Shown one piece after another: positions 26,148 to 35,800 of a stretch of 64,000 bases of DNA. Each line of letters begins with the position of its first letter. Positions within the stretch are counted from its first letter, which is position 1. The stretch spans positions 1 through 64,000 of the forward strand of contig JAQWLM010000019.1 of NCBI GenBank assembly GCA_029247315.1. Reading direction: 5' to 3'. Under the pieces are notes generated by a model. It had not been told where the DNA came from. It did no database searches and was given only the letters and a program-made list of their open reading frames with translations. The stretch is from AAA164-E04 sp014239995. GTDB lineage: Bacteria; Verrucomicrobiota; Verrucomicrobiia; Limisphaerales; AAA164-E04. A program made the position numbers and the translations under genes.

Positions 26148-26312
26148 ACATTCGAGAACTCGGTCGAGACCACCCGACACCGTCCGTGAAGCATTCTGTT
26201 GACAGAACAATCCTAAGGCAAAGGAAAAACGGCCATGAAAGGTGGGTAGAGCGTATCCTCCTGGATGCTGCTTGCATTCCATCTGATCGACAGGATACGA
26301 GCCCGATGGATA

Positions 26313-26861
26313 CTACATTTTACCCGCGCCATGGTGGATTTTGAACCCGTATTTTTGGAGGATGTCACGGCCTTTGGGTGAATTCACGGAAACCATGTAA
26401 GGCGTGCCACACTCGGGGCACCTATGGTTTCGTTTAAGGTCACTTCGCACCAGTGCGAGCAGGATAATCAAGAGGCCAAGAAGGCCGATCTTGAATAGGC
26501 AGGATACAATCAGAATAAGGATCAGGACTACCCAGACCATGCCATTTGACTGCACAGGCCGAGACACGTTGCAACATGTCTGGCATATCCTGCAGGTGCT
26601 CGGCATGGATACCGGTTCAGGAGGATCCGCGCAAGGGTGATGACAAGACGCACATTCCCACATCTGACCCTCTGGCGACCAATGCAGCGTTTCCAGGGTC
26701 TTGCACACTGGACATGTGGCTTTTGGCGCTGCCCAGCAGGGTTTTGGATGAGGAACCGGAGCCGCCGGCACCCATTCTCTTCCGCCGTTGGCGCATTTCC
26801 AACAGCTATCGAATGGAGGTTCCATCGATTCACCACAAACTTTACATGTGCGCATATGCAT
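26313..26861 (-). CDS. Zinc-ribbon membrane protein of unknown function
   Basis: This 182-residue protein is rich in cysteine pairs. An N-terminal ribbon (TCKVCGESMEPPFDSCWKCANG, about residues 5-26) is followed by a second one (CPVCKTLETLHWSPEGQMWECASCHHPC, about 50-77) and a CRICQTC stretch. A membrane helix pair covers about 106-138 (VWVVLILILIVSCLFKIGLLGLLIILLALV), and a last CxxC (HRCPECGTPYMV) stands near the C-terminus. It probably binds several zinc ions. The two start codons (residues 1 and 3) cannot be separated. Its stop is about 165 bases upstream of the ABC ATPase start on the same strand, so it could be its leading gene. I do not recognise a specific family. Confidence 0.6.
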   Translation of the reverse strand: MHMRTCKVCGESMEPPFDSCWKCANGGREWVPAAPVPHPKPCWAAPKATCPVCKTLETLHWSPEGQMWECASCHHPCADPPEPVSMPSTCRICQTCCNVSRPVQSNGMVWVVLILILIVSCLFKIGLLGLLIILLALVRSDLKRNHRCPECGTPYMVSVNSPKGRDILQKYGFKIHHGAGKM

Positions 26862-27376
26862 GCCGTTCTGATGAAAGTTGCGTTCATACGCAGACTCTCA
26901 AGCGTATTCCGTCCAGTATCCCACTCGGGAGTCCCTGAGGTGTGGATCCTAAGGACCCTCACTGCCTGTTCCCCTATCTCCTTTCCCTTCCATACCGAAA
27001 AGCCACCTTAACCCAGGTCATGCTCCAAGCACATCCTCGCGCATGCCTCTGCTGTGACTACACGAGTAAATCCCACTCACCAATGCGGGCACGGCGGCAT
27101 GATGGCGCTTCCAATGTTTAAAGACAGGATTTTGATTGTATGGATCTCCTTGGATGCCATACACATTCATTCTCGGCATGCCTGATATTGATACGCTACG
27201 AGGTTTGCCATAATTCATGCCTTCATCCTAAATCATCACCATCCGATGTTATTTAGTCAATGAGTTTATATATAAATTATATGCGACTTATTAGTTTTTT
27301 TCATGATTCTATTTAATTTCAATAAACAGCAGAAAGAGATGTATCACTCACGGTTCATCGATGAGGGTAAGGGGGT
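26862..27376. other. Non-coding stretch, AT-rich in its second half
   Basis: No convincing gene lies in these 515 bases. A short minus-strand reading frame (27018-27218) has no family features and no ribosome-binding site. Bases 27240-27320 are clearly richer in A and T than the surroundings (runs such as TTTATATATAAATTATAT), which fits the upstream control region of the zinc-ribbon gene or a spacer after the rarA operon terminator. No tRNA-like structure was found by eye. Confidence 0.5.
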
Positions 27377-27410
27377 AAAAAAAGGCCATCTACCACTGTT
27401 TCAACGGCCT
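27377..27410 (-). terminator. Intrinsic terminator of the rarA-sprT operon
   Basis: Thirty bases after the stop of the SprT-like gene, the minus strand shows AGGCC pairing with GGCCT, extended by G-T wobble pairs to about seven pairs, and then seven consecutive T (A-run at 27377-27383 on the plus strand). The loop is long, so the stem is modest, but the T-run right at its base is typical. Confidence 0.6.
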
Positions 27411-27439
27411 GAGAAACCTTCACCGGAAACCTCCACGGT

Positions 27440-27820
27440 TCAGTGGTCAACCCCATGGGCGCCCTCCCCGTGGAGGAAAACTCTTGGCTCATAACCCGCC
27501 CGGCGCATGTAGGCCTGCCACTCCGGACCGTGGGGCTCGATACCCAGACCGAAACGACGAAACGCCATCCAGTGGGAGGCTTCGTGACACAGGGTCTCCA
27601 GGAGCAGGGATTCGTTCCGCGGCTGTAGGAGGTTTGCATTCAGGAAGACGGTATCGGAGGCAACGTGACAAGTACCCATGACAGATGCCTCCGCCTCATT
27701 GAAAACGATATTAAGGGTGCGTGGCAAGGCGGTATAGTTCCAAAGCACCGACCATTCTTTGAGAGCCTGAAAGGCACGTGCCAAAGCCTCCTTTGTGCGT
27801 GGATGCAGAGGCTGACTCAT
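27440..27820 (-). CDS. SprT-like zinc metallopeptidase domain protein
   Basis: This 126-residue protein has the SprT-like core. The zinc motif HEASH lies in LLLETLCHEASHWMAFRRFGLG (about 77-98), and the third ligand is expected in PHGPEWQAYMRRAGYEP (about 101-117). The C-terminal zinc ribbon of full SprT/Spartan is absent, so this is a minimal version. Spartan-type proteins degrade DNA-protein crosslinks, but bacterial SprT proteins are poorly studied. The ATG overlaps the stop of rarA (ATGA), so the two are translationally coupled; a joint role at blocked replication forks is an appealing inference. A terminator follows. Confidence 0.8.
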   Translation of the reverse strand: MSQPLHPRTKEALARAFQALKEWSVLWNYTALPRTLNIVFNEAEASVMGTCHVASDTVFLNANLLQPRNESLLLETLCHEASHWMAFRRFGLGIEPHGPEWQAYMRRAGYEPRVFLHGEGAHGVDH

Positions 27821-29202
27821 GGCTTGACGGGATGACGGGAGGCTTGCCGTGCCTGCTGAATACGCTCCCTCCAGGCGAGCACCCGATCCCTTATCTTGCG
27901 TTCCGTACCCTGTCCTGAGGGGTGGTAGTAGACCGTATCCACCCCAAGGTAGTCCTGTGCCACGAAATGGTCCGGATGATCATGGGCATACTGGTAGCCT
28001 TCACCGTGACCCAACCGCTCGGCCCCGGCGTAATGCCCGTCCTTGAGATGCACAGGGACCGCGAGTGTCTTGCCGTCGCGTACGTCCGCAAGTGCCTTGT
28101 CCACGGCCACCATGGCACTATTGCTCTTGTGGGCCGAAGCAATGTAGATAACTGCCTCGGCAATGGGGATGCGGGCTTCCGGCCAGCCAATGATGGCGAC
28201 CGTTTCATGGGCGGCATGTGCCAACACCAAGGCCATGGGATCAGCAAGCCCCACGTCCTCAGCTGCACATATCATGACCCTTCGGGTAATAAACCTCGGA
28301 TCCTCACCTGCATGGATCATCTTGGCCAGCCAGTAGAGAGCCGCATCCGGATCTCCCCCTCGCATGGACTTGATGAAAGCCGAGATGGTATCGTAGTGCG
28401 CGTCACCATCCCCATCATAAACCACCGCCTTTTTCTGGATACATTCCTCCGCAGCTGCAAGATCGATACGAATGCATTGATCCTCTTCTGGTGGTGTGGT
28501 GAGCGCAGCAATCTCCAGGGAGTTCAGGGCCTTGCGTGCATCTCCGTCGGCAAGACGCGCGATGTGAAGCAGCGCGTCGGGCTCCACTTTGAGCTGCAGG
28601 GCACCAAGACCCCTTTCGGTATCCTCCAATGCAAACTCAAGTAATTTCCTTAGAGCGGCCTCAGAGAGAGGCTGCAACTCGTAGATCTGGGAGCGGGACA
28701 CAAGGGGTGTATTGACAAAAAAGAACGGGTTGTGTGTCGTGGCGCCGATCAGCTTGATAACCCCACTTTCAACATCCGGCAGCAGAACGTCCTGTTGCGA
28801 TTTGCTGAAACGATGGATTTCGTCCACGAACAGCAGGGTCGTCTCACCGGCGTTGGCCAAACGGTTGGAGGCCCGGGACAAGACATGACGCATCTCGGCC
28901 ACATTGGATTCAACCCCACTGATGCGCTCAAAATGGGAACGTGTGTGCCTGGCGATAATTTGTGCGAGGGTTGTTTTACCGGTGCCCGGGGGACCGTATA
29001 GGATGAGGGACTGGATCCGGTCCGCCTCAATAGCTCGCCGCAGCAATTTACCTGGCGCCAGAATATGCTCCTGCCCAGCGTATTCCTCGAGTGTACGGGG
29101 CCGCATACGGGCCGCCAGTGGCGCACTGCCATGGGGAACGGAGCTCGTCGTATTCACATCCTCTGCCGCCGAATCGGATTGAAACAGATCGCCCTGACTC
29201 AT
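27817..29202 (-). CDS. rarA: Replication-associated recombination protein A (RarA/MgsA), AAA+ ATPase
   Basis: This 461-residue protein starts MSQGDLFQ, which contains a QxxLF-like clamp-binding motif. The conserved LAARMRPRTLEEYAGQEHILAPG follows. Walker A is LYGPPGTGKTTLAQIIA (about 70-86), Walker B TLLFVDEIHRFSKSQQD, sensor 1 LIGATTHNPFFFVNTPL. The C-terminal half carries IKSMRGGDPDAALYWLAKMIHAGEDPRFITRRV and the clamp-loader-like helices up to YHPSGQGTERKIRDRV. RarA acts at stalled replication forks and binds SSB. Thirteen upstream in-frame residues are not family-like. It starts divergently from uppP, 111 bases apart. Confidence 0.95.
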   Translation of the reverse strand: MSQGDLFQSDSAAEDVNTTSSVPHGSAPLAARMRPRTLEEYAGQEHILAPGKLLRRAIEADRIQSLILYGPPGTGKTTLAQIIARHTRSHFERISGVESNVAEMRHVLSRASNRLANAGETTLLFVDEIHRFSKSQQDVLLPDVESGVIKLIGATTHNPFFFVNTPLVSRSQIYELQPLSEAALRKLLEFALEDTERGLGALQLKVEPDALLHIARLADGDARKALNSLEIAALTTPPEEDQCIRIDLAAAEECIQKKAVVYDGDGDAHYDTISAFIKSMRGGDPDAALYWLAKMIHAGEDPRFITRRVMICAAEDVGLADPMALVLAHAAHETVAIIGWPEARIPIAEAVIYIASAHKSNSAMVAVDKALADVRDGKTLAVPVHLKDGHYAGAERLGHGEGYQYAHDHPDHFVAQDYLGVDTVYYHPSGQGTERKIRDRVLAWRERIQQARQASRHPVKP

Positions 29203-29313
29203 GGTGCAATTGTAAACCGGCGGGAGATGGGATGCGAGCACCGTTCGAGAAGCTCATATCCATCGCCGATGATTTGCACTTGTTTTAATCAGGATTTGCC
29301 GCTGAATAGCGGC

Positions 29314-30117
29314 ATGCCTGAGTGGTTGGCCGTTATAATTTTAGGCGTGGTGGAGGGAATAACCGAGTTTATCCCAGTTTCATCCACCGGGCACCTTCTA
29401 TTGATCCAGCAGATGTTCGGACGGTGGGTTCAGCCACGATCGGACCTCTTCAATATCGTGATCCAATCCGGAGCCGTCCTTGCCGTGATTCCACTCTTCA
29501 GGAACCGGCTGAAATCTGTGTTCGTGGAATGGCGGCAACGTGAAACACAGGTGTTTATCGGGCAGATTGCGCTGGCTTTCATGATCACGGGAATGGGGGG
29601 GTTACTGCTTGAAAAAAACGGCTTCACCCTTCCGGATGCTCCCCTGCCAATCGCACTGGCCCTGTTGATCGGCGGTATCCTTTTCCTCGCCATCGAAGGC
29701 TGGCTGGGCAACAGGAAAACCTCTGAATCCATCACTTGGCGTATCGCCATCGCGGTGGGCCTGAGCCAATTGATTGCAGCGGTGTTTCCAGGGGCTTCGC
29801 GCTCTGGCACCACCATTCTGGTGGCACTTGCCATGGGACTGAGTCGCCCGATGGCCACCGAGTACAGTTTTCTGGTAGGAATCCCTACCATGCTGGCTGC
29901 CGGGGGTTATAAGATTTTCAAGGCCATCATGGAACCGGTGGAAGGGAAACCCCCTGAGGACTGGACCATGGTGGCACTTGGCTTCGTGGTGGCAGGCCTT
30001 GTATCCTTCGTCGCCGTGAAATGGCTGCTGCGTTATGTTCAGTCCAATACCTTCCACACCTTCGGATACTATCGCATCGCCATCGGAATACTCATCCTCA
30101 TGGTTCTCTTTCTATGA
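29314..30117 (+). CDS. uppP: Undecaprenyl-diphosphatase (UppP/BacA)
   Basis: This 267-residue membrane protein starts MPEWLAVIILGVVEGITEFIPVSSTGHLLL, which contains the first catalytic region (E-x-x-E...SSTGH). The second is PGASRSGTTI (about 155-164), which brings the catalytic Ser and Arg. About eight hydrophobic segments are seen. UppP removes a phosphate from undecaprenyl pyrophosphate so that the lipid carrier can be reused in peptidoglycan and polysaccharide synthesis. A longer in-frame reading upstream overlaps rarA on the other strand and was rejected. The stop is at the base of a terminator that serves the convergent phosphofructokinase gene. Confidence 0.95.
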   Translation: MPEWLAVIILGVVEGITEFIPVSSTGHLLLIQQMFGRWVQPRSDLFNIVIQSGAVLAVIPLFRNRLKSVFVEWRQRETQVFIGQIALAFMITGMGGLLLEKNGFTLPDAPLPIALALLIGGILFLAIEGWLGNRKTSESITWRIAIAVGLSQLIAAVFPGASRSGTTILVALAMGLSRPMATEYSFLVGIPTMLAAGGYKIFKAIMEPVEGKPPEDWTMVALGFVVAGLVSFVAVKWLLRYVQSNTFHTFGYYRIAIGILILMVLFL

Positions 30118-30147
30118 AAAAAGCCCGCTGCCGGGAGGCACGCGGGC
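30117..30147 (-). terminator. Intrinsic terminator of the PPi-phosphofructokinase gene
   Basis: On the minus strand GCCCGC...GCGGGC forms a stem, extended inward by TGCC/GGCA with one bulged C, and is followed directly by six T. The T-run overlaps the uppP stop codon. An alternative longer pairing uses AGCGGGCTTT near 30167. It is probably bidirectional, although the plus strand has no T-run. Confidence 0.82.
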
Positions 30148-30181
30148 ATGTCAAAGGATTCAGGAAGCGGGCTTTAGACTG

Positions 30182-31471
30182 TCAGGCCCTCGGCGGCAAC
30201 TGTTTCTCGACCGGCTCCTTGACCAACCTGGCGAATTTCGGGAGACCGTTGAGCGTTGGCACCGGATTTTCACCTTGGATAAGCGGGGTAACATACTTGA
30301 TAAAATTATCGTTGGGCATGAAACCGTCCTCGGAAATCCAGGCACGAGGGATGAGATGCTCCACGTTGGCAATATCATCCAGCGACTGCAGGGATGTGTT
30401 CCACTGGTAGGGCTCGTTGGCCAGCCGCACAAGCTTCACCATTTGGCCACTTTTGCCTTCCATGGCAGCCTTGACGGCTGCGACGCCACAGGCGAACGCC
30501 TCCTCCACATCCGTCGCACTGGCATAATGCGCAGCAGCACGCTGGGCATAGCCGAGTTTAACGGTGCGGGTCTTGAGGTTAAGCTTGCCCTGAATGAGTT
30601 CCCTCAGCGTCTCGGCAGCACCGGAAAGCACGGCGTGACCAAAGGCGTCCAGACGTGACTTATCAGCACCAATCTCCTCACCAGCGGCGTTCTTGACACC
30701 CTCGCCAACGACGACGATGCAATGCTTGAGACGATCCACAGTTTCCCGGACACGCGTCAGAAACGCTTCTTCATCGAGACGGATCTCAGGAAGAAGAATG
30801 ATGTGAGGCGGGTCGTCATCCTCACGTTTGGCCACCACAGTACCCGCGGCAATCCACCCCGCAGCACGCCCCATGACCTCGACGATGCAACAGGACCCCT
30901 CATCGGTAGCCATGCTGCCGACATCCGCACCCACTTCCATGACGGTGGTGGCGTTGTATTTGACCACGGATCCGTATCCTGGGCAGTGATCGGTATGGGG
31001 CAGGTCATTGTCAATGGTCTTAGGCACACCAATCACCCGAAGCGCATAAGCCCGTTTTTGAGCCTCCTGGTGGATTTTGTTCGAGGTATCCTGGGAATCA
31101 TTGCCACCGGCATAAAAGAAAAAGCGAATGTTGTGTGCCTCGAATACTTCAAAGAGGCGATCCATATCCAAGGCAGCCTGCTCAGGATCCGTGTTGAAAT
31201 TGATCTTGTAGCGGCATGTGCCCAAAGCGGCCGCAGGGGTGTGCTTGAGCTCAGCAACCGTCTTGGCCTTTTCCTCGTTGATGTCGATCAGCTCCTCATT
31301 GAGGATGCCATGGATCCCATTCAATCCGCCATATATCTCCTCAATCTCGGGATGCTTGCCAGCCTCCTGAATCACGCCTGCAACGCTGGAGTTAATAGCG
31401 ACGGTGGGACCGCCGGACTGCGCCACAAGCAGGTTCCCGCTAAATTCATTTGATGCTTCGTTATTTTCCAT
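30182..31471 (-). CDS. pfp: Pyrophosphate-dependent 6-phosphofructokinase
   Basis: This 429-residue enzyme phosphorylates fructose-6-phosphate reversibly with PPi. The N-terminal LLVAQSGGPTVAINSSVAGV binds the phosphoryl donor. The diagnostic Asp is seen in FFYAGGNDSQDT (about 118-129), GGND instead of the GGDG of ATP enzymes, which marks a PPi enzyme. The catalytic segment is GVPKTIDNDLPHTDHCPGYGS (about 149-169), followed by SMATDEGSCCIVEVMGR. The length fits the longer PPi group found in Verrucomicrobiota and Spirochaetes. It ends with a strong terminator shared with the uppP region. The 170 bases upstream contain nothing recognisable. Confidence 0.92.
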   Translation of the reverse strand: MENNEASNEFSGNLLVAQSGGPTVAINSSVAGVIQEAGKHPEIEEIYGGLNGIHGILNEELIDINEEKAKTVAELKHTPAAALGTCRYKINFNTDPEQAALDMDRLFEVFEAHNIRFFFYAGGNDSQDTSNKIHQEAQKRAYALRVIGVPKTIDNDLPHTDHCPGYGSVVKYNATTVMEVGADVGSMATDEGSCCIVEVMGRAAGWIAAGTVVAKREDDDPPHIILLPEIRLDEEAFLTRVRETVDRLKHCIVVVGEGVKNAAGEEIGADKSRLDAFGHAVLSGAAETLRELIQGKLNLKTRTVKLGYAQRAAAHYASATDVEEAFACGVAAVKAAMEGKSGQMVKLVRLANEPYQWNTSLQSLDDIANVEHLIPRAWISEDGFMPNDNFIKYVTPLIQGENPVPTLNGLPKFARLVKEPVEKQLPPRA

Positions 31472-31641
31472 ATCGTTCTGTTTACTTCGTGTTCAGGCGT
31501 CAAGATCGAGATACACACGTCCAATGGACCTGTTGAAGGCCGATCGATAGCCGACGAACATGCCAATTTGACTGGCAGGTGTCAAAAGAGAATTCTTCAA
31601 CCCCATGAATTCTGTGTGGGTGGTCAACCGATGGGTACCGC

Positions 31642-32760
31642 TCAGGATTCAAAGGCAATCACATTCTTGATACCCGCGGCCTTGTCAAGCAGCAGCGATC
31701 GACTGTCCTCAACACCACATCGCCTTGTGATGAGCGCCTTGAGGGCCTCGGGCCAAAGGTTCATAAAAACATTCAGATCCTTGATCGCCGCAACGAAGGA
31801 ACCCTGATCGGCGTTGACGGTGCCAACCACGACCTGATTCTTGAGGACCACATTGCGCATGATGACATCGGCTTCCAGCTCAATGGCTGGCTTGGGAGAG
31901 GGGATCCCGGTGAAGACAAAGATGCCATTCAGCCCCAGGATACTCAGCACGCGGTAGGAAATGCTGGAGACCCCCACGGCCTCGTAGACAAGATCGATGT
32001 TCCCGACCCTCTCGGAGAATGCCTCAAGTGGCGTTTCCAGGGCTGAGATATACGGGATTCCAAGGGATTCCACCAATTCAGACTTGAGGTTGGGAGCCTT
32101 GCTTCGGGAATACACGAAGGTGTTGAATCCCTCGGACTTGAGTTTCATGGCACCTAGAATACCTACCGGACCAGCACCCAATACCACGGCGTTGAGTCCC
32201 TTGCCGGTGGGACGGCCGTTTTCGCCATGGTGCCTGACCCAGGGGAGTCGGTTCTGTGTCGGCCATACCTGGGTCATGGCCTTCTCGACGATGGTCAATG
32301 GCTCGACCAAGACAGCGACTTCACGCAAGTTGGCTGGAACAGGGTTCAGGTATTTTTCGCGCTCAGCATAAAACTCGGTCATGTAGCCGTGACTCATTTT
32401 AATGCCACGCTCGACAAAGTCCCCCGTGGCACAGAAATCCTGCAGATCTGCCCTGCAGGGAGCACAATGGTCATGGACGCAGGGACGACGCACGGAAGGC
32501 ACCACCAAGTCGCCGGGCTTGAAACCCTCAACGGCGGATCCAAGCTCCTGAACCACACCCAGCGATTCATGTCCAAGCACCAGGTAATCGGAGCCATGAG
32601 GCGGATCTCCGTATACAAAGGTGCAGATTTCACGATCCGTGCCGCAAATGCCCACATCCAGGCTCTTGACGATCACCTCATCATCTGAAGCCAGAAGGGG
32701 CCTGGGATGATCAACGATTGTAACCTCTTTTTTCTTGGGTATGGCGGCGACAGCTTGCAT
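31642..32760 (-). CDS. Zinc-dependent glucose 1-dehydrogenase-like oxidoreductase (MDR superfamily)
   Basis: This 372-residue enzyme starts MQAVAAIPKKKEVTIVDHP; an upstream ATG adds 10 residues without homology. The catalytic zinc site is seen in GICGTDREI (Cys about residue 39) and LGHESLG (His, Glu). Structural zinc cysteines cluster in CVHDHCAPCRADLQDFC (about 95-111), as in archaeal glucose dehydrogenases. NAD(P) is bound by VVLGAGPVGILGAMKL (about 185-200). The central LVEPLTIVEKAM and the insert RLPWVRHHGENG are features of the glucose-dehydrogenase group. It would oxidise glucose or another aldose at C1 in the cytoplasm. It lies 170 bases upstream of pfp and about 130 bases after the FG-GAP gene. 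Confidence 0.87.
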   Translation of the reverse strand: MQAVAAIPKKKEVTIVDHPRPLLASDDEVIVKSLDVGICGTDREICTFVYGDPPHGSDYLVLGHESLGVVQELGSAVEGFKPGDLVVPSVRRPCVHDHCAPCRADLQDFCATGDFVERGIKMSHGYMTEFYAEREKYLNPVPANLREVAVLVEPLTIVEKAMTQVWPTQNRLPWVRHHGENGRPTGKGLNAVVLGAGPVGILGAMKLKSEGFNTFVYSRSKAPNLKSELVESLGIPYISALETPLEAFSERVGNIDLVYEAVGVSSISYRVLSILGLNGIFVFTGIPSPKPAIELEADVIMRNVVLKNQVVVGTVNADQGSFVAAIKDLNVFMNLWPEALKALITRRCGVEDSRSLLLDKAAGIKNVIAFES

Positions 32761-32889
32761 TTTATTGGCTTCGTTATGGCGCTCCCTCATTGAGCCTGTA
32801 GCCCGGTGAGCGGAAGGAACATCTTACATTTTATCCCTTCCGGGCAAACAAAATTTTGCCCATGAACCTCAAAAAAAGATCTTCCGTCC

Positions 32890-35800
32890 TCATTCTGCAG
32901 GTCTTCCTTCTCCCGACAGCTTATGGACAAACTGGATGCCTTCAGGGTCCTGGATAGGGTGTATGCTGGTGGTTCCATCAGGCCAGCAAACCTCCAGATG
33001 CTGCATGCCCTCCCAACGACCCAGGACCTGCAGGGAACCATGCCGCGAGGCGTGCACAAGTTGCCAGGGTCCATGACGCCCCTCGGGTTCGGCCAGTCGA
33101 CATCGAGCTCCAATGGCCCAGAGGTTCAGGGGATCCCCCGTGAGTTGCACACGAATGCCGCGAGCTGCGCTCTGGTTGGTCAAGAGAACTGAGGCGTCGC
33201 TGTGCTGCCCCACAGCGATATCCAGCTGCCCATCCCGGTTCCAGTCCGCAGCCACGGCCCCGCGCTGTTCACCACGGATGCGCACACCGCTGAAGCGGGC
33301 GGGCATCGGCACAAGGTTACCAGCGCCATCCCCCAGACAGACCAAACCCAATCCGGCGTCCATGCGAGGAATCATGGCTTGGACTTGAAAATGATTCTGT
33401 GCCAGGAACACATCCAGATGGCCATCCCCATCAAAATCGCCGGCAACAACACCAAAAACGGATGCCCACTGAGCCTCTCTTGGCAGGACCCTGGGCTCAA
33501 AATGGGTTTCCCGATTCAGGAAAAGGGTGGTTTGGGGCCAGTTCACCTCGAGAACCTCGGCCCGGGCATTCAGGGATTCCAGAATCTGCGAAACCGTTTG
33601 TCCGCCAAACCCTCGGTGAGACTTGAACCGCTGAGCAAGCATTGGGATGCCCTGGGCGAGCATCCCTAGTTGCAGGTTCGGCACGTCGCCCATGAAGGCG
33701 GGTTCATGGTGGGCATACAGCAGGTCCCGCACCGAGTTGGCATCGAAATCTCCTTGATACAGGCGAACCGGATGCGCGATCGACTCAGCATGCGGTCCGT
33801 TGAGGCCTCGATTCCCGGCAATGAAATCAAGGTTTCCATCATTATCAAAGTCACCGAACGCCAAGCCGCTCCACCACCCCTTGAGGTCGCTCAAACCCCG
33901 TTCCACCGACTGATCCACCAGATAACCATCACGATTCTTGAAGTAGACAAGGGAGTCCCAGTCACGCGACATTACCAACTCGGGGTAACCATCGCGGTCA
34001 TCATCAAACCAGACAGCATCGCGAATCATACCCAGCTCCTTGAACACCTCCGATCGTTCTGCATCCAGAACGAACGTTCCATCCTCATTAGTGAAGATAA
34101 GCGAGGATGGTGCGACCGGATATTGCCCGGGCAGTACCCGAGCCCCCCAGAAGAGGTCCAGATCCCCGTCTCGATCCACATCACCCAGGGCCAGAGGACC
34201 CGTAGCGGCTGCCTGGCCCGCAAAACCGTCGAAAGTCTTGCCTGACTTGAACCGATATTCCCGGATCGGCGAACCCAGCTTCAGGCCATCCTCATAATTG
34301 GATGACCCGGCCAGGAGCCGAACCTCCCCGCTGCGGCCCTGCCAGGCGACCAGGCTGACCTGGTCCCTGGAGACAGGAAGATGAAAGGGCGGCAGCTTGA
34401 CAGATTCAAAGGCATTGCCTTCCCGGTTCATGAGGGCCTGGGTTTTTCCTCCTCGGCCACTGGTGAGAACAAGATCCTCCCATCCATCCAGATTGAGATC
34501 CAGCCATGCCAGGGCGGGGCCCTCATGGGCAAGAGAGGCTTCCATGAGGGGTTGTCGGGCCCAGTCATCAAAATCCGGATCCTGATGCAAATGCCCCAGC
34601 AAGGCGCTATCATCCCTGAAAAGGGTTTTGGGGGATATATCTCCATCCTGGGAAACAGGCATGGGGAGACCCTCCGGGGCATGCAACTCATAAAAGCGGT
34701 TGGGCCGAATCCCCTCAATGGTCTCCCGGCGTCCACCTGGCCATGTGACAATGAGTCGGGCATTGGTATCCTCCGGATACGGCCAGGCGAAGGTGCGCAT
34801 GGGCTGGTCACTGGAGAGGTATTTCCCTCCAGCAATGATTTCCTGACTCTGTATGAGGGCAGCACTTTCAAGCGCTATCCGTGCACCCAGGCCGTCCGTG
34901 TTACCTCTGCTTCCCCACACCCTTACAGCCACCCGGGAAGCAGTCGCCTGATTCTGGTAAACGGTCGCGGCCTCATTGAGATGATTGACCGCGACATCGA
35001 GATCACCATCACCATCCAGATCGGCAAGACTGATGCCGTGGGAAACCCCATCATGCGCAAAGCCCCATGCCTCACTGACCTGCTCGAAAGAACCATCTCC
35101 CCGGTTGCGCATGGCCATGTTGGGCGTGTTGAAACGCGGAAACCGGAGACGGTTCTGGAAGATTTCCCGGTCACTCAACTTCTTGGCCCGGCGCATGGCC
35201 TTCAGTTGATCCGCGATGTCGATATTCCTGCCGTCGCGTTCGTGACCATTGGTGATGAGGACATCCTCGAAACCGTCCAGGTCCACGTCAAGGAACGTCA
35301 CTCCCCAGGCCCAGTCGGAGGCGGCCAGCCCCGCCCACTGTCCCACCTCGGCGAAAGTAGTGTCCCCCCGGTTCATCTGCAGCGTGGTCTTCATGTACTG
35401 AGGCCGATAGGAGGCCTTGTGAATGAGTTCCATCACCGGCTTGACATCACCCAGCTGGTTCATGCGGGCGGTATGGGAACGGGCCAGCATGTCCAGAACA
35501 AGGATGTCATCATCCCCGTCACGATCCACATCGGCCACGTCCATACCCATGGAAAACCAGCTGGTTTGTCGGATCGCCTCCGCAGGAAGTGCCCGGAAGC
35601 CACCCTCCCGGGTATTGATCCAGATACGATCCGGGGTGTCGAAGTCGTTGCAGACATAAAGGTCAGGGTAACCATCATGGTTGAGATCCCTGAACATCGC
35701 CGCCAGGCCCCAGTCACGCGGGACATCTGTCAGCGGGCGACCCTCCGCATCCTGAAAGACACCATCCTGCCAGTCCACCGCACCAAAGGTAAAATTGCCC

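Noticed and set aside
27018..27218. A 66-codon minus-strand frame upstream of the zinc-ribbon gene
   Set aside because: It has no recognisable motif, no ribosome-binding site and composition unlike the genes around it.
32873..32889. T-rich stretch after the FG-GAP gene as a terminator
   Set aside because: Seven T on the minus strand follow the stop codon, but the preceding bases do not form a convincing stem.
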